Under the pieces are notes generated by a model, which saw only the letters and a program-made list of their open reading frames with translations, ran no database searches and was not told where the DNA came from. Position numbers and translations under genes: made by a program. 54,778 nucleotides of DNA from Microcystis viridis FACHB-1342. GTDB lineage: Bacteria > Cyanobacteriota > Cyanobacteriia > Cyanobacteriales > Microcystaceae. This document shows positions 32,164-40,448 of the stretch, piece after piece (the stretch's first letter is position 1; every line of letters starts with the position of its first letter). The DNA lies in contig NZ_JACJSV010000029.1 of assembly GCF_014698335.1 (NCBI RefSeq), positions 1 to 54,778 of the forward strand. The letters are read 5' to 3'.

Positions 32164-35034
32164 CTAAAAACCTAATTCTTCTAGCTCATTTTTAATCTCC
32201 TTAATTTTTGCTTGTGAGCGTGTTACAACCAGTCCTAAATTAATTCCATCAGGAGCGATAAAGCAAATAGCAAAAGGTGTTGTTAGTTCGACAAAATAAA
32301 CCATCATCGTTCCCCCCGCCAATTTAAAAATTGAGTATGTGAGATTGCCAAAGGCAGTTACCTTGCCAAAATTATCTAAAGCTTCTTGAATCTTGCTGAG
32401 GGATTCAAATCCTTCAATTGCTTCTCCTACTGCATCACCACCGTCTGCAAAAAGAGCACGATAAAGCTCTGGATCATCAGATTTGAGTCGTTTATTGTGA
32501 TACAGTGGTAGTCCATTCTCTAGATTAAAAATAAGGATTGATTTTAGGTGTCCTTTTGAGGTGGTAACAGTCTCGTCCAGAAGAACATCAAGTTTTTCTT
32601 GTTCGGGTCGTTGTTGTGTCATAAGAGAGATTCTCGCAATTTTAGTCTTGAGGAAGTTAAATACTAATTCCTGAAAATCATTTTCGTTTAAATTTTGATA
32701 TTTGTCAAGTATTTTTCCGCATTCTTTTAGGGGTTCTTGGATTTGAGATTGGTCTATTTCCCCAAGACAGTATTGGTCGAAGGTAATAAAAATTCTTTGT
32801 TCTCTCTCAGGGTAAGAGCTATGGGGAGCAAGAGCAAAGTCAAATAGTTCTTGATAACTCCAGTTTTTGATCTGCGATCTAACAAGAAATTCTAGGTATT
32901 TACGGATATTTTCGACAGGAATATCAGACTCATTTACCCATTCTAAAAGCTTTTTTAAGGCAGCAGTTTGAGAGGTTGTCCATTGTAAAATCTCTCGGAG
33001 TAGAAAGTCAGAGTAGTTATTTTTCCCTTGTAATGATGGTCGAGAAGTTTTGATCAATAAAACAGCTTCAGATTGAACAGAAGGTGAAGCTGTTGTCCAG
33101 ACTTCCGCCACTAAACTGGTCATTACAAATTCAATCTCTCCTTCCTCTAATTTAGGTGTGGGCTTTTTTCCTAGCCATTCTAGGGCCAGTTTTAGATCAT
33201 TATTTTGTAATAAATAAGATGATTCTTGACGATCCGAATGTTGCCAATCTCGAAAAGCTTTTGTATAGGGACGGAGTCCCGCCATGACTTCCTTGATCCA
33301 GTTTTGATCTAGAATTTTTTCATAAATCTTGTTGAGTATTCTTAAATTATGCTCCTTATCTAGAATTATAAAACACATATCTTTTAGTTTACGATGTTGT
33401 GGATTTTTTTCATCGAAGAGAATCGGCTCGTTTTGAGTAATTTTTTCAAAGAGAGAAATTAACTCAAAACTGTCGTCCTGATTTAAAAATTGGTCTCGAT
33501 CTTGGGGAAATAGATCATATTCTTTAAAATAATTTAGGTTTTCCTCAACCAATCTTCTGAAAGAGTCTCCTATTCCCAAGCTACTATCCTTTTCCGCAAG
33601 TTGCAAAATTCTGTTATTAAAATCATCAAAACCACTTGTCCAATCATTCATAGAATCAACTATTAATTTATAATTATACATTCCAGGGAAAGCTTTTTGT
33701 ATAGCTTCCCAGAAATTACTCGACTGATCAATAAAATCAGTTTCATCTTTGTCAATACGATGTCCGTCATTTTGCTCAAATTGCTTTCGCCATTGTTTAG
33801 CATCTTCACATTTTTTCCCATGAAGGAGATGCAATTGTTTTTTTCTTTTATCTTCATGTTTCCATAAATCAAGTTCATTTGAAAATAATCGAATTTTACG
33901 CTTTTCAGCTTTAACCCAATTTCTGTCAAATACACTTGTGTATATAGGATTATAAGGTTTTAATATATTTTCTTGTTGTAAAACTAATCCAGAAAGCTTT
34001 AACTCAATTTCTTCTTGACTATTATCTGCATTTAAAGACTGATTTTCAAGGATTTTTTCGTATAAATCGAGTGAACGGAAAGCGAGTGGTTTATATTTGT
34101 TTTCATCAAAACGTTGTTGGATTGTTTTTAAATGTGCGGGTTCATCTTGAATAGACCAATTATTAATAACTTTTAAATTTACAACTTCTTCAACCGTATT
34201 AAATGAGTTATTTTTACGTTCTTTCACTATAAGGTCGCAAAGCTTTTGAGTTAGGAAAGGTTGCCCTCCAGTCTGATTAAGAATTTCCTGAAGTATATTT
34301 ATATCTTCTAAGCCACCATTCAATAATGGTTTCATCATTTCAAATGACTTCCCATTGGCCAGATCAGTTGGAAACGGACTTAGAGTGATGGCAGTTCCAA
34401 GATTAAAAGGTGTTCTATCTCCATCCTCAATCAACCTATTGGGTGATGCCACTCCCATAAGACAAAAAGTTAATCTTTCGTACTGTTTCTTGCTTGTTCT
34501 GTCTTCGTGACAGCCGCGAATAAATCCAAAAAAATCATCAACAGAAAAAGGCAGATGTATAGCAGAGTCAATTTCATCAATAAAAAAAACAATATTTCCC
34601 TTGATGTTATTTAATAAACATCCTTCAAGAAAATCCTCATATTTGCCAAGATTGGAGCCAGAACGGGCTTCCCACCATTCTTTTAACTTGCTTGACACTT
34701 CATCCAATTTTGTATCTTTATTTAGTAGGTCTATCTCATAATTTTGTATAAAATTCTTAATACAATTTGCAATTTGATCTTGATACCACTCCTCAGCACT
34801 TTTCGCAGATTTCCCTAGTTTACTCATGTCATAGTTAAAGTAGTAAATATTATCTTTTTTCAGTCGTTTCATTATCTGTACACGTAAACTCGATTTTCCT
34901 GTTTGCCTAGATTCCAAAACATAGCAAAATTTTCCATGTTTCAATGCGTCAAATAATTGATCATCTGCATCTCGTTTAACATAGGTAGGAGACTCCTCTA
35001 ATAAAGCACCACTATAAGAATAAAGATTAGTCAT
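32164..35034 (-). CDS. Large AAA-like (AAA_35-type) NTPase with duplicated winged-helix/linker and roadblock-like C-terminus
   Basis: 956 residues. Domains in order: AAA-like NTPase (about 16-300; Walker A ESRQTGKSSL at 41-50, Walker B IVFFIDEID at 148-156); a winged helix ending NPIYTSVFDRNW (about 322-373) with a linker LDLWKHEDKRKKQLHLL; a second copy ending NKIYEKILDQNW (about 527-579) with a linker FRDWQHSDRQESSYLL; a helical region (about 640-810); and a C-terminal domain (about 820-956, GLPLYH ... INLGLVV) resembling roadblock/LC7. In related STAND proteins such linkers lead into WD40 sensors, which are absent. Its ATG follows the stop of the upstream NTPase by one base, so translation is coupled. 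Confidence 0.8.
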   Translation of the reverse strand: MTNLYSYSGALLEESPTYVKRDADDQLFDALKHGKFCYVLESRQTGKSSLRVQIMKRLKKDNIYYFNYDMSKLGKSAKSAEEWYQDQIANCIKNFIQNYEIDLLNKDTKLDEVSSKLKEWWEARSGSNLGKYEDFLEGCLLNNIKGNIVFFIDEIDSAIHLPFSVDDFFGFIRGCHEDRTSKKQYERLTFCLMGVASPNRLIEDGDRTPFNLGTAITLSPFPTDLANGKSFEMMKPLLNGGLEDINILQEILNQTGGQPFLTQKLCDLIVKERKNNSFNTVEEVVNLKVINNWSIQDEPAHLKTIQQRFDENKYKPLAFRSLDLYEKILENQSLNADNSQEEIELKLSGLVLQQENILKPYNPIYTSVFDRNWVKAEKRKIRLFSNELDLWKHEDKRKKQLHLLHGKKCEDAKQWRKQFEQNDGHRIDKDETDFIDQSSNFWEAIQKAFPGMYNYKLIVDSMNDWTSGFDDFNNRILQLAEKDSSLGIGDSFRRLVEENLNYFKEYDLFPQDRDQFLNQDDSFELISLFEKITQNEPILFDEKNPQHRKLKDMCFIILDKEHNLRILNKIYEKILDQNWIKEVMAGLRPYTKAFRDWQHSDRQESSYLLQNNDLKLALEWLGKKPTPKLEEGEIEFVMTSLVAEVWTTASPSVQSEAVLLIKTSRPSLQGKNNYSDFLLREILQWTTSQTAALKKLLEWVNESDIPVENIRKYLEFLVRSQIKNWSYQELFDFALAPHSSYPEREQRIFITFDQYCLGEIDQSQIQEPLKECGKILDKYQNLNENDFQELVFNFLKTKIARISLMTQQRPEQEKLDVLLDETVTTSKGHLKSILIFNLENGLPLYHNKRLKSDDPELYRALFADGGDAVGEAIEGFESLSKIQEALDNFGKVTAFGNLTYSIFKLAGGTMMVYFVELTTPFAICFIAPDGINLGLVVTRSQAKIKEIKNELEELGF

Positions 35035-35035
35035 A

Positions 35036-36331
35036 TTAAGTGATTCCTTGTTGTGTGATAGCTTTGCTTATGAAGTCGTATAAATCCTTACTGAGCAAGA
35101 CTTTTAGGGCTATTTTGCGGAAGAAACTATCAGTATAGACCTCGTTTCCACACGAAAACCAGAACAAAAACCAGAAGAGTCGATTTAAACCAAATTGGTT
35201 GGAAAAGTATTTAAGATATAGATCACAGCTTGAAATATAGTCATTACCCAATGGCTTAATTATTCCTAAGTTGCGTAGTACAAAGGATGATCTATTGTCC
35301 TCTAATTGTATAGGGCCTTGAGTCAATACTCTCTTGTAATCTTCTATTAAACTTTGACTTTGACTTTGTTTTTCTAAAGTAGTTAGTATTAAGCTAAGAT
35401 GGTCACGAAAAATACCTTCCTCGGTAGGAGCTTTTGCCAAGAAACTTTTCATTGTTTCTGGGCAATAGTTTAAATGCAAAAGAGATTGCTGGATTAATTC
35501 AGGATGTCCATTCAAAAATTCAACGAGAGATTTTAAATCTGTATCACTTAATTGTCCTATTAATTGAGGATACTTAATTGATAGTAACTCTTTTGCTTGT
35601 TCACTTGTAAAACCCTTTAGCCCTAGGTTGTGATCTACTATTGTTCCCACATTGAAAGGAGATTGATTGACAGGAAAATCAGGAATCTTTGCTGTTGAAT
35701 AAGCTATCATTATTCGTAGCTTTCTCCAATTTCTGCCTACATTATCATTTGATTTTGCTTGCTCATGACAGAACCTTAAAAAAGAACCAATCTCTACACA
35801 GTCTCCTTCTGTTAAAAATAAAACTTCAAAGCTATCTAGTGCTAGAATTAAATTGTTTGTCATCCGCTCTAATAGAAATGTTAAACAGTCTTCGTTAATA
35901 CTATTTCTAGAACAATGGATGTTTAAAATATCAGAAAGCTCCGAACACAGATGTGACAAAAAATTATCTTTGGTTTTAGGTGAACTCGGATATTTGAAAT
36001 CAATTTTGATAGTTTTATAGTTTCCTTCTCTAGCCAAAGCTAATGTACGATTGACTAACATAGTTTTTCCCATTCTTGTTGGGGCTGTAATCCGAAGCAA
36101 GCATATAGCTTCGTCAATTTGCTCACGACAAAACTTCTCAAGAGGTGGACGTTCTATGTATCTTTGATCACTACCTTCGCTACTGGCTAAACCCATTTGA
36201 TTTAAACCTGAACTCGATTGTGGCTCAGATGAGTTCCTTCCGTTAAAGTTAATATTTACAATCTTAGCGTTGACATTTCCCGCAACACCATAATGATCAC
36301 CTTGTATGTTTACATTGTTGTTTTCGTTCAT
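35036..36331 (-). CDS. AAA-like (AAA_35-type) STAND NTPase with N-terminal putative amyloid-signalling motif
   Basis: 431 residues. Residues 6-30 form a Gly/Asn/Val-rich segment (NVNIQGDHYGVAGNV...) similar to the C-terminus of the small protein encoded upstream. A disordered Ser-rich linker (33-56) precedes the AAA-like domain: Walker A APTRMGKTM (83-91), Walker B LILALDSFEVLF (161-172), NQSPFNVG, and the family's ending SSCDLYLKYF. The position after the Walker B Asp is Ser rather than the family's Glu, so hydrolysis may be weak. A C-terminal extension (about 380-431) is aromatic, then helical, and unrecognised. Middle of the conflict operon. Confidence 0.85.
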   Translation of the reverse strand: MNENNNVNIQGDHYGVAGNVNAKIVNINFNGRNSSEPQSSSGLNQMGLASSEGSDQRYIERPPLEKFCREQIDEAICLLRITAPTRMGKTMLVNRTLALAREGNYKTIKIDFKYPSSPKTKDNFLSHLCSELSDILNIHCSRNSINEDCLTFLLERMTNNLILALDSFEVLFLTEGDCVEIGSFLRFCHEQAKSNDNVGRNWRKLRIMIAYSTAKIPDFPVNQSPFNVGTIVDHNLGLKGFTSEQAKELLSIKYPQLIGQLSDTDLKSLVEFLNGHPELIQQSLLHLNYCPETMKSFLAKAPTEEGIFRDHLSLILTTLEKQSQSQSLIEDYKRVLTQGPIQLEDNRSSFVLRNLGIIKPLGNDYISSCDLYLKYFSNQFGLNRLFWFLFWFSCGNEVYTDSFFRKIALKVLLSKDLYDFISKAITQQGIT

Positions 36332-36422
36332 AGTCGCATTGCTAACAGTAAATATTTCAATGAATAAAAACGTTTATTGCGAGGTACAGATTGTGAGTCA
36401 GTTCGGTTATTGTATTTGACTT

Positions 36423-36815
36423 TTACCCAAACGTAATATGGGTATCACCTTTTTCTGTGTGAACATTTCCAAGTATCCCCTGAAAATTACCACCGACAGT
36501 TACGTAAGGAGAACCACCTTGAATAACAGATTCAGAGTTTAAAGTATCAATTAATGTCTCTGCTGCTCGCAAAATCTCGGTGTCTCTTTCAACACTAAAC
36601 TCAGTGATTTTGGTTTTTAGTAGTCCCTCTGCTTTGTCAATATCTTCAGGTTTCGCATCAACTACTGCCTGAGCCAAGGCATCACCCTCAAATTTTTTCT
36701 TCAACAAATGTTTCAACCCATTATAGGCATCCTTAACCGCCGTACCAGCCGTATCCTTCGCTGCCGCAGTCGCACCTGCCGCCAATGCTGTCAAAATAAG
36801 AGCTATGGGTTCCAT
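36423..36815 (-). CDS. Bell/HeLo-like small effector with C-terminal putative amyloid motif
   Basis: 130 residues from the ATG at 36815, preceded by GAGGTG; an upstream start adds eight residues. The N-terminal part is helical with a hydrophobic first helix (MEPIALILTALAAGATAAA) followed by KDTAGTAVKDAYNGLKHLL. This start is typical of the Bell domain, a bacterial analogue of the fungal HeLo pore-forming domain. Residues 104-130 (VTVGGNFQGILGNV..., ending THITFG) match the N-terminal motif of the adjacent NTPase. Such pairing is the hallmark of bacterial amyloid-signalling (BASS) effectors. First gene of the operon. The assignment rests on sequence pattern, not on a search. Confidence 0.75.
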   Translation of the reverse strand: MEPIALILTALAAGATAAAKDTAGTAVKDAYNGLKHLLKKKFEGDALAQAVVDAKPEDIDKAEGLLKTKITEFSVERDTEILRAAETLIDTLNSESVIQGGSPYVTVGGNFQGILGNVHTEKGDTHITFG

Positions 36816-36863
36816 TGCATTAACACCTCGACTTAACAAACGCTATTTTGAGTTATGGGTTTC

Positions 36864-36891
36864 AGTATAGCAAAATTGGGCAGTTCAGCAA
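36864..36891 (-). promoter_or_regulatory. Promoter of the conflict operon
   Basis: On the minus strand: -35 TTGCTG (36886-36891), 16-base spacer and extended -10 TGCTATACT with hexamer TATACT (36864-36869). It lies about 50 bases before the effector ATG. Confidence 0.55.
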
Positions 36892-37048
36892 TTCCCCCTT
36901 GAAATACAGTTCTTCTCCAGAGCAACTGATCTTTACACCGGTTGCTTTATTACTTTGGCACAGCCAATTTCCTATTCGATAAACTTTTTGATCGCTGTGG
37001 ACGAATCTGGTTAGAAGCGGGTAAATTTAGCTAATATAAACAAAATTT
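36892..37048 (+). other. Intergenic sequence with a short possible coding relic
   Basis: A plus-strand frame reads LLYYFGTANFLFDKLFDRCG, then RIWLEAGKFS and a stop at 37035. It looks like the end of a protein but I do not recognise it, and no start is visible. It may be a gene relic between the conflict operon and the miniature element. Confidence 0.25.
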
Positions 37049-37170
37049 GGGAGCATCTCACCTTTGTAACCTTTAAATCAGGTTTTTATGTCAAGCTATT
37101 TTGAAAGCCTTGCTAGAAAACAGTTTTAGTGACAAGTATAACTACTAACCTGCATAAATGAGATGCTCCC
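37049..37170. mobile_element. Miniature inverted-repeat element, family B, with 8-bp target duplication
   Basis: 122 bp bounded by GGGAGCATCTCA (37049-37060) and TGAGATGCTCCC (37159-37170), perfect 12-bp inverted repeats, and flanked by CAAAATTT on both sides (37041-37048, 37171-37178). No coding capacity. A one-ended relic lies at about 8596. It is inserted just upstream of the conflict operon. Confidence 0.8.
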
Positions 37171-37218
37171 CAAAATTTTGCCCGAAAAGGAGTTATAGAT
37201 TTAGCTAAACAGGTTTTA

Positions 37219-37755
37219 TTACTGTAACTGATGACCACAGCTACTACAAAAGCGATCGGTTGCCGCTACTTTTGCCCCGCATTGACTACAAAATCGCGTT
37301 TTACTGACGGTTTTTGCGTCTCCCATACTCATTTTCATATCTCCCATCTCCATTTCCATGGGGGCAAAATTCATCGACATATTACCCATTTTCATCGGTT
37401 GCATCGGTTGCATCGGTTGCATTGGTTGCATCGGTTGCATCGGTGAGGAGGAGAAACTGGTAGCGGTTGTCGATTGAGAGGACTGAGAAACTCCAGAGGT
37501 ATGAGGAGAGGAAAAACCGATACTGCTTCCTTGAATTTGGATTCTGTGGGGTCCGGTTTCAGTGATAATTTCAATAATTGCCCCTTGGGGAATTATCTCT
37601 ATTTGGGGTTCTTTTGTCCAAACTCCCGTAGCAAAACTACTGCTAGACTGCTGTTGTTGTCCCACTGCACCACTAGCGAGGGTTACAATCGTCTGCAGCC
37701 CTTGATTATCGAGATAGAGACGTTGTCCTGTGGGTAATTCACTATAAATAGCCAT
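37219..37755 (-). CDS. Zinc-ribbon protein with Met-rich segment
   Basis: 178 residues. The N-terminal half is beta-rich (LPTGQRLYLDNQGLQTIVTL). The middle is low-complexity: a Ser/Thr tract, then QPM repeated five times (about 105-121) and further Met residues to about 147. The C-terminus is a zinc ribbon, FCSQCG (156) and FCSSCG (170). The QPM repeats are encoded by a 9-base tandem repeat (37395-37443), so copy number may vary. The Met-rich tract could bind copper(I) or mediate assembly, but this is speculation. Confidence 0.8.
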   Translation of the reverse strand: MAIYSELPTGQRLYLDNQGLQTIVTLASGAVGQQQQSSSSFATGVWTKEPQIEIIPQGAIIEIITETGPHRIQIQGSSIGFSSPHTSGVSQSSQSTTATSFSSSPMQPMQPMQPMQPMQPMKMGNMSMNFAPMEMEMGDMKMSMGDAKTVSKTRFCSQCGAKVAATDRFCSSCGHQLQ

Positions 37756-37859
37756 ATTTTTGACAGTGAAAAGTAAAAAGTAAAAACCTAGTTCACACCC
37801 CTAGGATCCAGTCTAGCGAGGATAGAAATATCAGAGGATTTTCTTAAGAATTTTATCGA

Positions 37860-37886
37860 CAAAAAAAGGGTGGTTTAACCCACCCT
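37860..37886 (-). terminator. Terminator of acsF
   Basis: On the minus strand GGGTGG / CCACCC pair around a GTTAAA loop and are followed by seven T. It begins about 26 bases after the acsF stop. Confidence 0.88.
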
Positions 37887-37912
37887 CACCATGTCTCAAG
37901 AAAACAAACTTT

Positions 37913-38989
37913 TTAACGGACGCTACCGGCTAATTTATCGACCCGAATCGGTTTCATCAGGTACAATTTGAGGAATTGCCAAGCGTTAGAGGCGAAGATA
38001 GGCAATTTCTTCAGGAATTTAACTGGTGCGGCACTGTTTTCGCTATCGATCGCCCGTAATCCCTCGTTATTGCGAACACAAATTTCTAGGCGATCATAAA
38101 ATTCAGGACTATCCACATCAAGAACAATCGGGAAGACGCGGCCGGCGGTTTCATTGGTCTTCTCGATTACATACTTATCGTACTCGCGAGCGTCCAAACC
38201 GAGAATGGCGTAGAAACCAGAACGCTGAGTATCATTGAGATACATCGTAGCGAAGACCGAAAGCAGGAAGAAACGACACCAGAGACGAGCGCGCCAATCA
38301 TTAAGAATATCAGGCTGCGCACGCATGATCGCATCGAAGAAGTCCCCGTGACGGTTTTCGTCTTGACACCAATTCTCGAAGAAGTTAAAAATCGGATAAA
38401 CCCGATCTTCGGGATGTTGTTCGAGATGACGATAAATGGTGATATAGCGCCAATAACCGATTTTTTCGGAAAGATAGGTGGCGTAGAAGATAAATTTCGG
38501 TTTAAAGAAGGTGTAGTTACGGCTTTTGGTTAAAAATCCCAAGTCAAGGGAGAGGTTAAAATCCGATAAAGCCTTATTAAGGAACCCAGCGTGACGCGCT
38601 TCGTCCCGGGACATGAGGTTAAAGCATTCCGCGAGGACGGGATTTCTGTTTTTTAAACGTCTGCCGAGTTCTTTGTAGAGAAGAAAGCCGGAAAATTCGG
38701 CCGTGCAGGATCTTTCCAGAAATTCCACGAATAAGCGGCGAGTTTCGCCATCAATATGCTCCCAAGAGCGATCGAATTCTTGATTGCGAACGAAGTGATG
38801 CCGGTTATAATCGGTACGGAATTCCTCTAAAATCGCTTTCAGTTCTTCCTCGTTAGCGGCGATCGACATTTCCGCCATCGCTTCAAAATCAGTGGTGTAG
38901 AAGCGGGGAGTGAGGATCGTTTCTTTAGCGGGAACTTTTATACCCGGACGGATTTCCTCGAATTCTGGTTTTTGGATCGTGCTGACCAT
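37913..38989 (-). CDS. acsF: Mg-protoporphyrin IX monomethyl ester oxidative cyclase, aerobic
   Basis: 358 residues from the ATG at 38989 ([20 protein letters not shown]), the usual length; the open frame extends 31 residues upstream without family similarity. The diiron carboxylate motifs are [10 protein letters not shown] and [11 protein letters not shown]. It forms ring E of chlorophyll from Mg-protoporphyrin methyl ester using oxygen. Single gene with its own terminator. Confidence 0.96.
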   Translation of the reverse strand: MVSTIQKPEFEEIRPGIKVPAKETILTPRFYTTDFEAMAEMSIAANEEELKAILEEFRTDYNRHHFVRNQEFDRSWEHIDGETRRLFVEFLERSCTAEFSGFLLYKELGRRLKNRNPVLAECFNLMSRDEARHAGFLNKALSDFNLSLDLGFLTKSRNYTFFKPKFIFYATYLSEKIGYWRYITIYRHLEQHPEDRVYPIFNFFENWCQDENRHGDFFDAIMRAQPDILNDWRARLWCRFFLLSVFATMYLNDTQRSGFYAILGLDAREYDKYVIEKTNETAGRVFPIVLDVDSPEFYDRLEICVRNNEGLRAIDSENSAAPVKFLKKLPIFASNAWQFLKLYLMKPIRVDKLAGSVR

Positions 38990-39396
38990 AGGGATTATTG
39001 ATTTTACTCTGGGATGATGATTGAGACGAGTAAAGGCTCTGAGATGATAATGACCAGCCGTGAAAAAACGGCTAGGATTCACTATAGCAAGCTCTCAGCC
39101 CTAGACTCCCTTCCTGTTCATTAAAAGTTACAACTCTTAATTAAGCTGTGTGAACAAACGCGGATTTTTCCCCAGGAGTCTTGACAAATGTTCGGGGGTG
39201 TGGGGTTTGTTTAGTGATTGGTAAACAGTCATGGCTCTCTTATTCTTTGTGTGATCAGTTTAACTTATATAGTAGTGATCGATCTTTGTGTCCTCTGTGT
39301 CTTTGTGGTTCCTTCCACCCCTCGCTAGGAGGAATGTATCTTAGAATACATTTTACCCACCAAATCCAAGAGAGCCTTTAAACCTCTAGCTTGATC
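38990..39396. other. Upstream region of acsF and flank of a dead IS
   Basis: About 400 bases without a convincing gene. The acsF promoter should lie in the first 150 bases. I did not find clear inverted ends of the neighbouring IS1-type element. Confidence 0.4.
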
Positions 39397-40250
39397 ATGA
39401 CTTTTCTGATAAATATCTTTTTCTGGCTTCTGTCTGGCTTACTGAAATATCAGTCTAGCACCGAACAAAATCCTCCCCCTAGTTCACCTCTATTCCCCTG
39501 TCCTAATTGTGGTTCTCATTATATGATTAAGAATGGTTCTATTCATAATGGAAAACCCAAACGTCAATGTAAAGAGTGTGGTCAACCGTTTGTGATCAAT
39601 CCCACTAATAAAACCGTCTCTGACGAAACCAAACAATTAATTGATAAACTCTTGCTCGAACGAATTTTTTTGCGATGAATTGCTAGAGTAACAGGAGTAA
39701 GTTGGTCATGGTTACAAAATTATGTCAACAATAAACTGGCGGCTGTCTCCCGTCAAATAACGGTTTTGGACAAACTAAAAGGTAAATTGGTTATAGAATA
39801 TGATGAGATGTGGTCTTTTGTTTTTTCTCAGACGATAAAGGTTTATATTTGGCGGTTAATTGATAGAAATACAAGGGAAATTATTGGTTGCTATGCGCGG
39901 AGATAGGAGTCGTCAATCAGCCAAAAAACTTTGGGGCTAGTTTACCCGGTGTTTACCGACAATGCGCTGTTGCTTACACAGACTTTTGGGAGTCCTATAA
40001 GACAGGAATTCCTAGTAAACGTTATCGGGCAGTAGGTAAAGAAACTGGTCAAACTAATCATATTGAAAGATTAAATAATACCTTTCGACAAAGGATTTCT
40101 CGGTTGGTGAGAGATAGTCTATCTTTCTCTAAAAAAATGGAGAATCACGTTGGGGAACCCTTTGGTATTTTATCCATGACTACAATGCACAGCAAAGCAA
40201 AGGATTAAGCCGCCATCACTACTACCGAATCACCACGAATAATCAGTCTT
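39397..40250 (+). pseudogene. IS1-family transposase, inactivated
   Basis: The first part has the InsA zinc-finger start (FPCPNCGSHYMIKNG ... KRQCKECGQPF). A TGA at about 39676 interrupts it. In the same frame the IARVTGVSWSWLQNYV helix-turn-helix and DEMWSFV with YIWRLIDRNTREIIGCY (the DDE core) follow. A frameshift near 39890 then moves the reading to ...SLPGVYRQCAVAYTDFW and GKETGQTNHIERLNNTFRQR. A second small indel spoils the C-terminus (from about 40145). At least three lesions, so not functional. Confidence 0.85.
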
Positions 40251-40448
40251 TAATAACCAGATTTAGTATTATCGCTCTTCCTGGACTTCTGGAAGGGCGA
40301 TAACCCGAAACTCTCAACCACGGACAAAACCCTTTCAAGTCGATCAATGGCTAGGTGGGGTGAAGAGAATCAAACCCGACAGCAACCCCGAAAATCGTGT
40401 CAGAATAGATCAGTGTAGTCACTGATTATCTTTGAGAAAAATATTTAT
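40251..40448. other. Intergenic, flank of IS1 remnant and promoter of the monooxygenase
   Basis: It holds a possible hairpin (CGCTCTTCCTGGACTTCTGG and then AAGGGCG) at about 40273-40300, perhaps the 3' side of the IS. Otherwise nothing recognised. Confidence 0.3.

Noticed and set aside
37219-37755. Zinc-ribbon gene as first gene of the conflict operon
   Set aside because: A gap of about 400 bases with an inserted element and a separate promoter lies between them, so I treat it as a separate unit.
38990-39082. 31-residue N-terminal extension of AcsF
   Set aside because: The ATG at 38989 gives the canonical 358 residues; the extension has no similarity to the family.
39181-39381. 66-codon frame upstream of the IS1 remnant
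   Set aside because: Cys-rich by chance, no homology and no ribosome-binding site.
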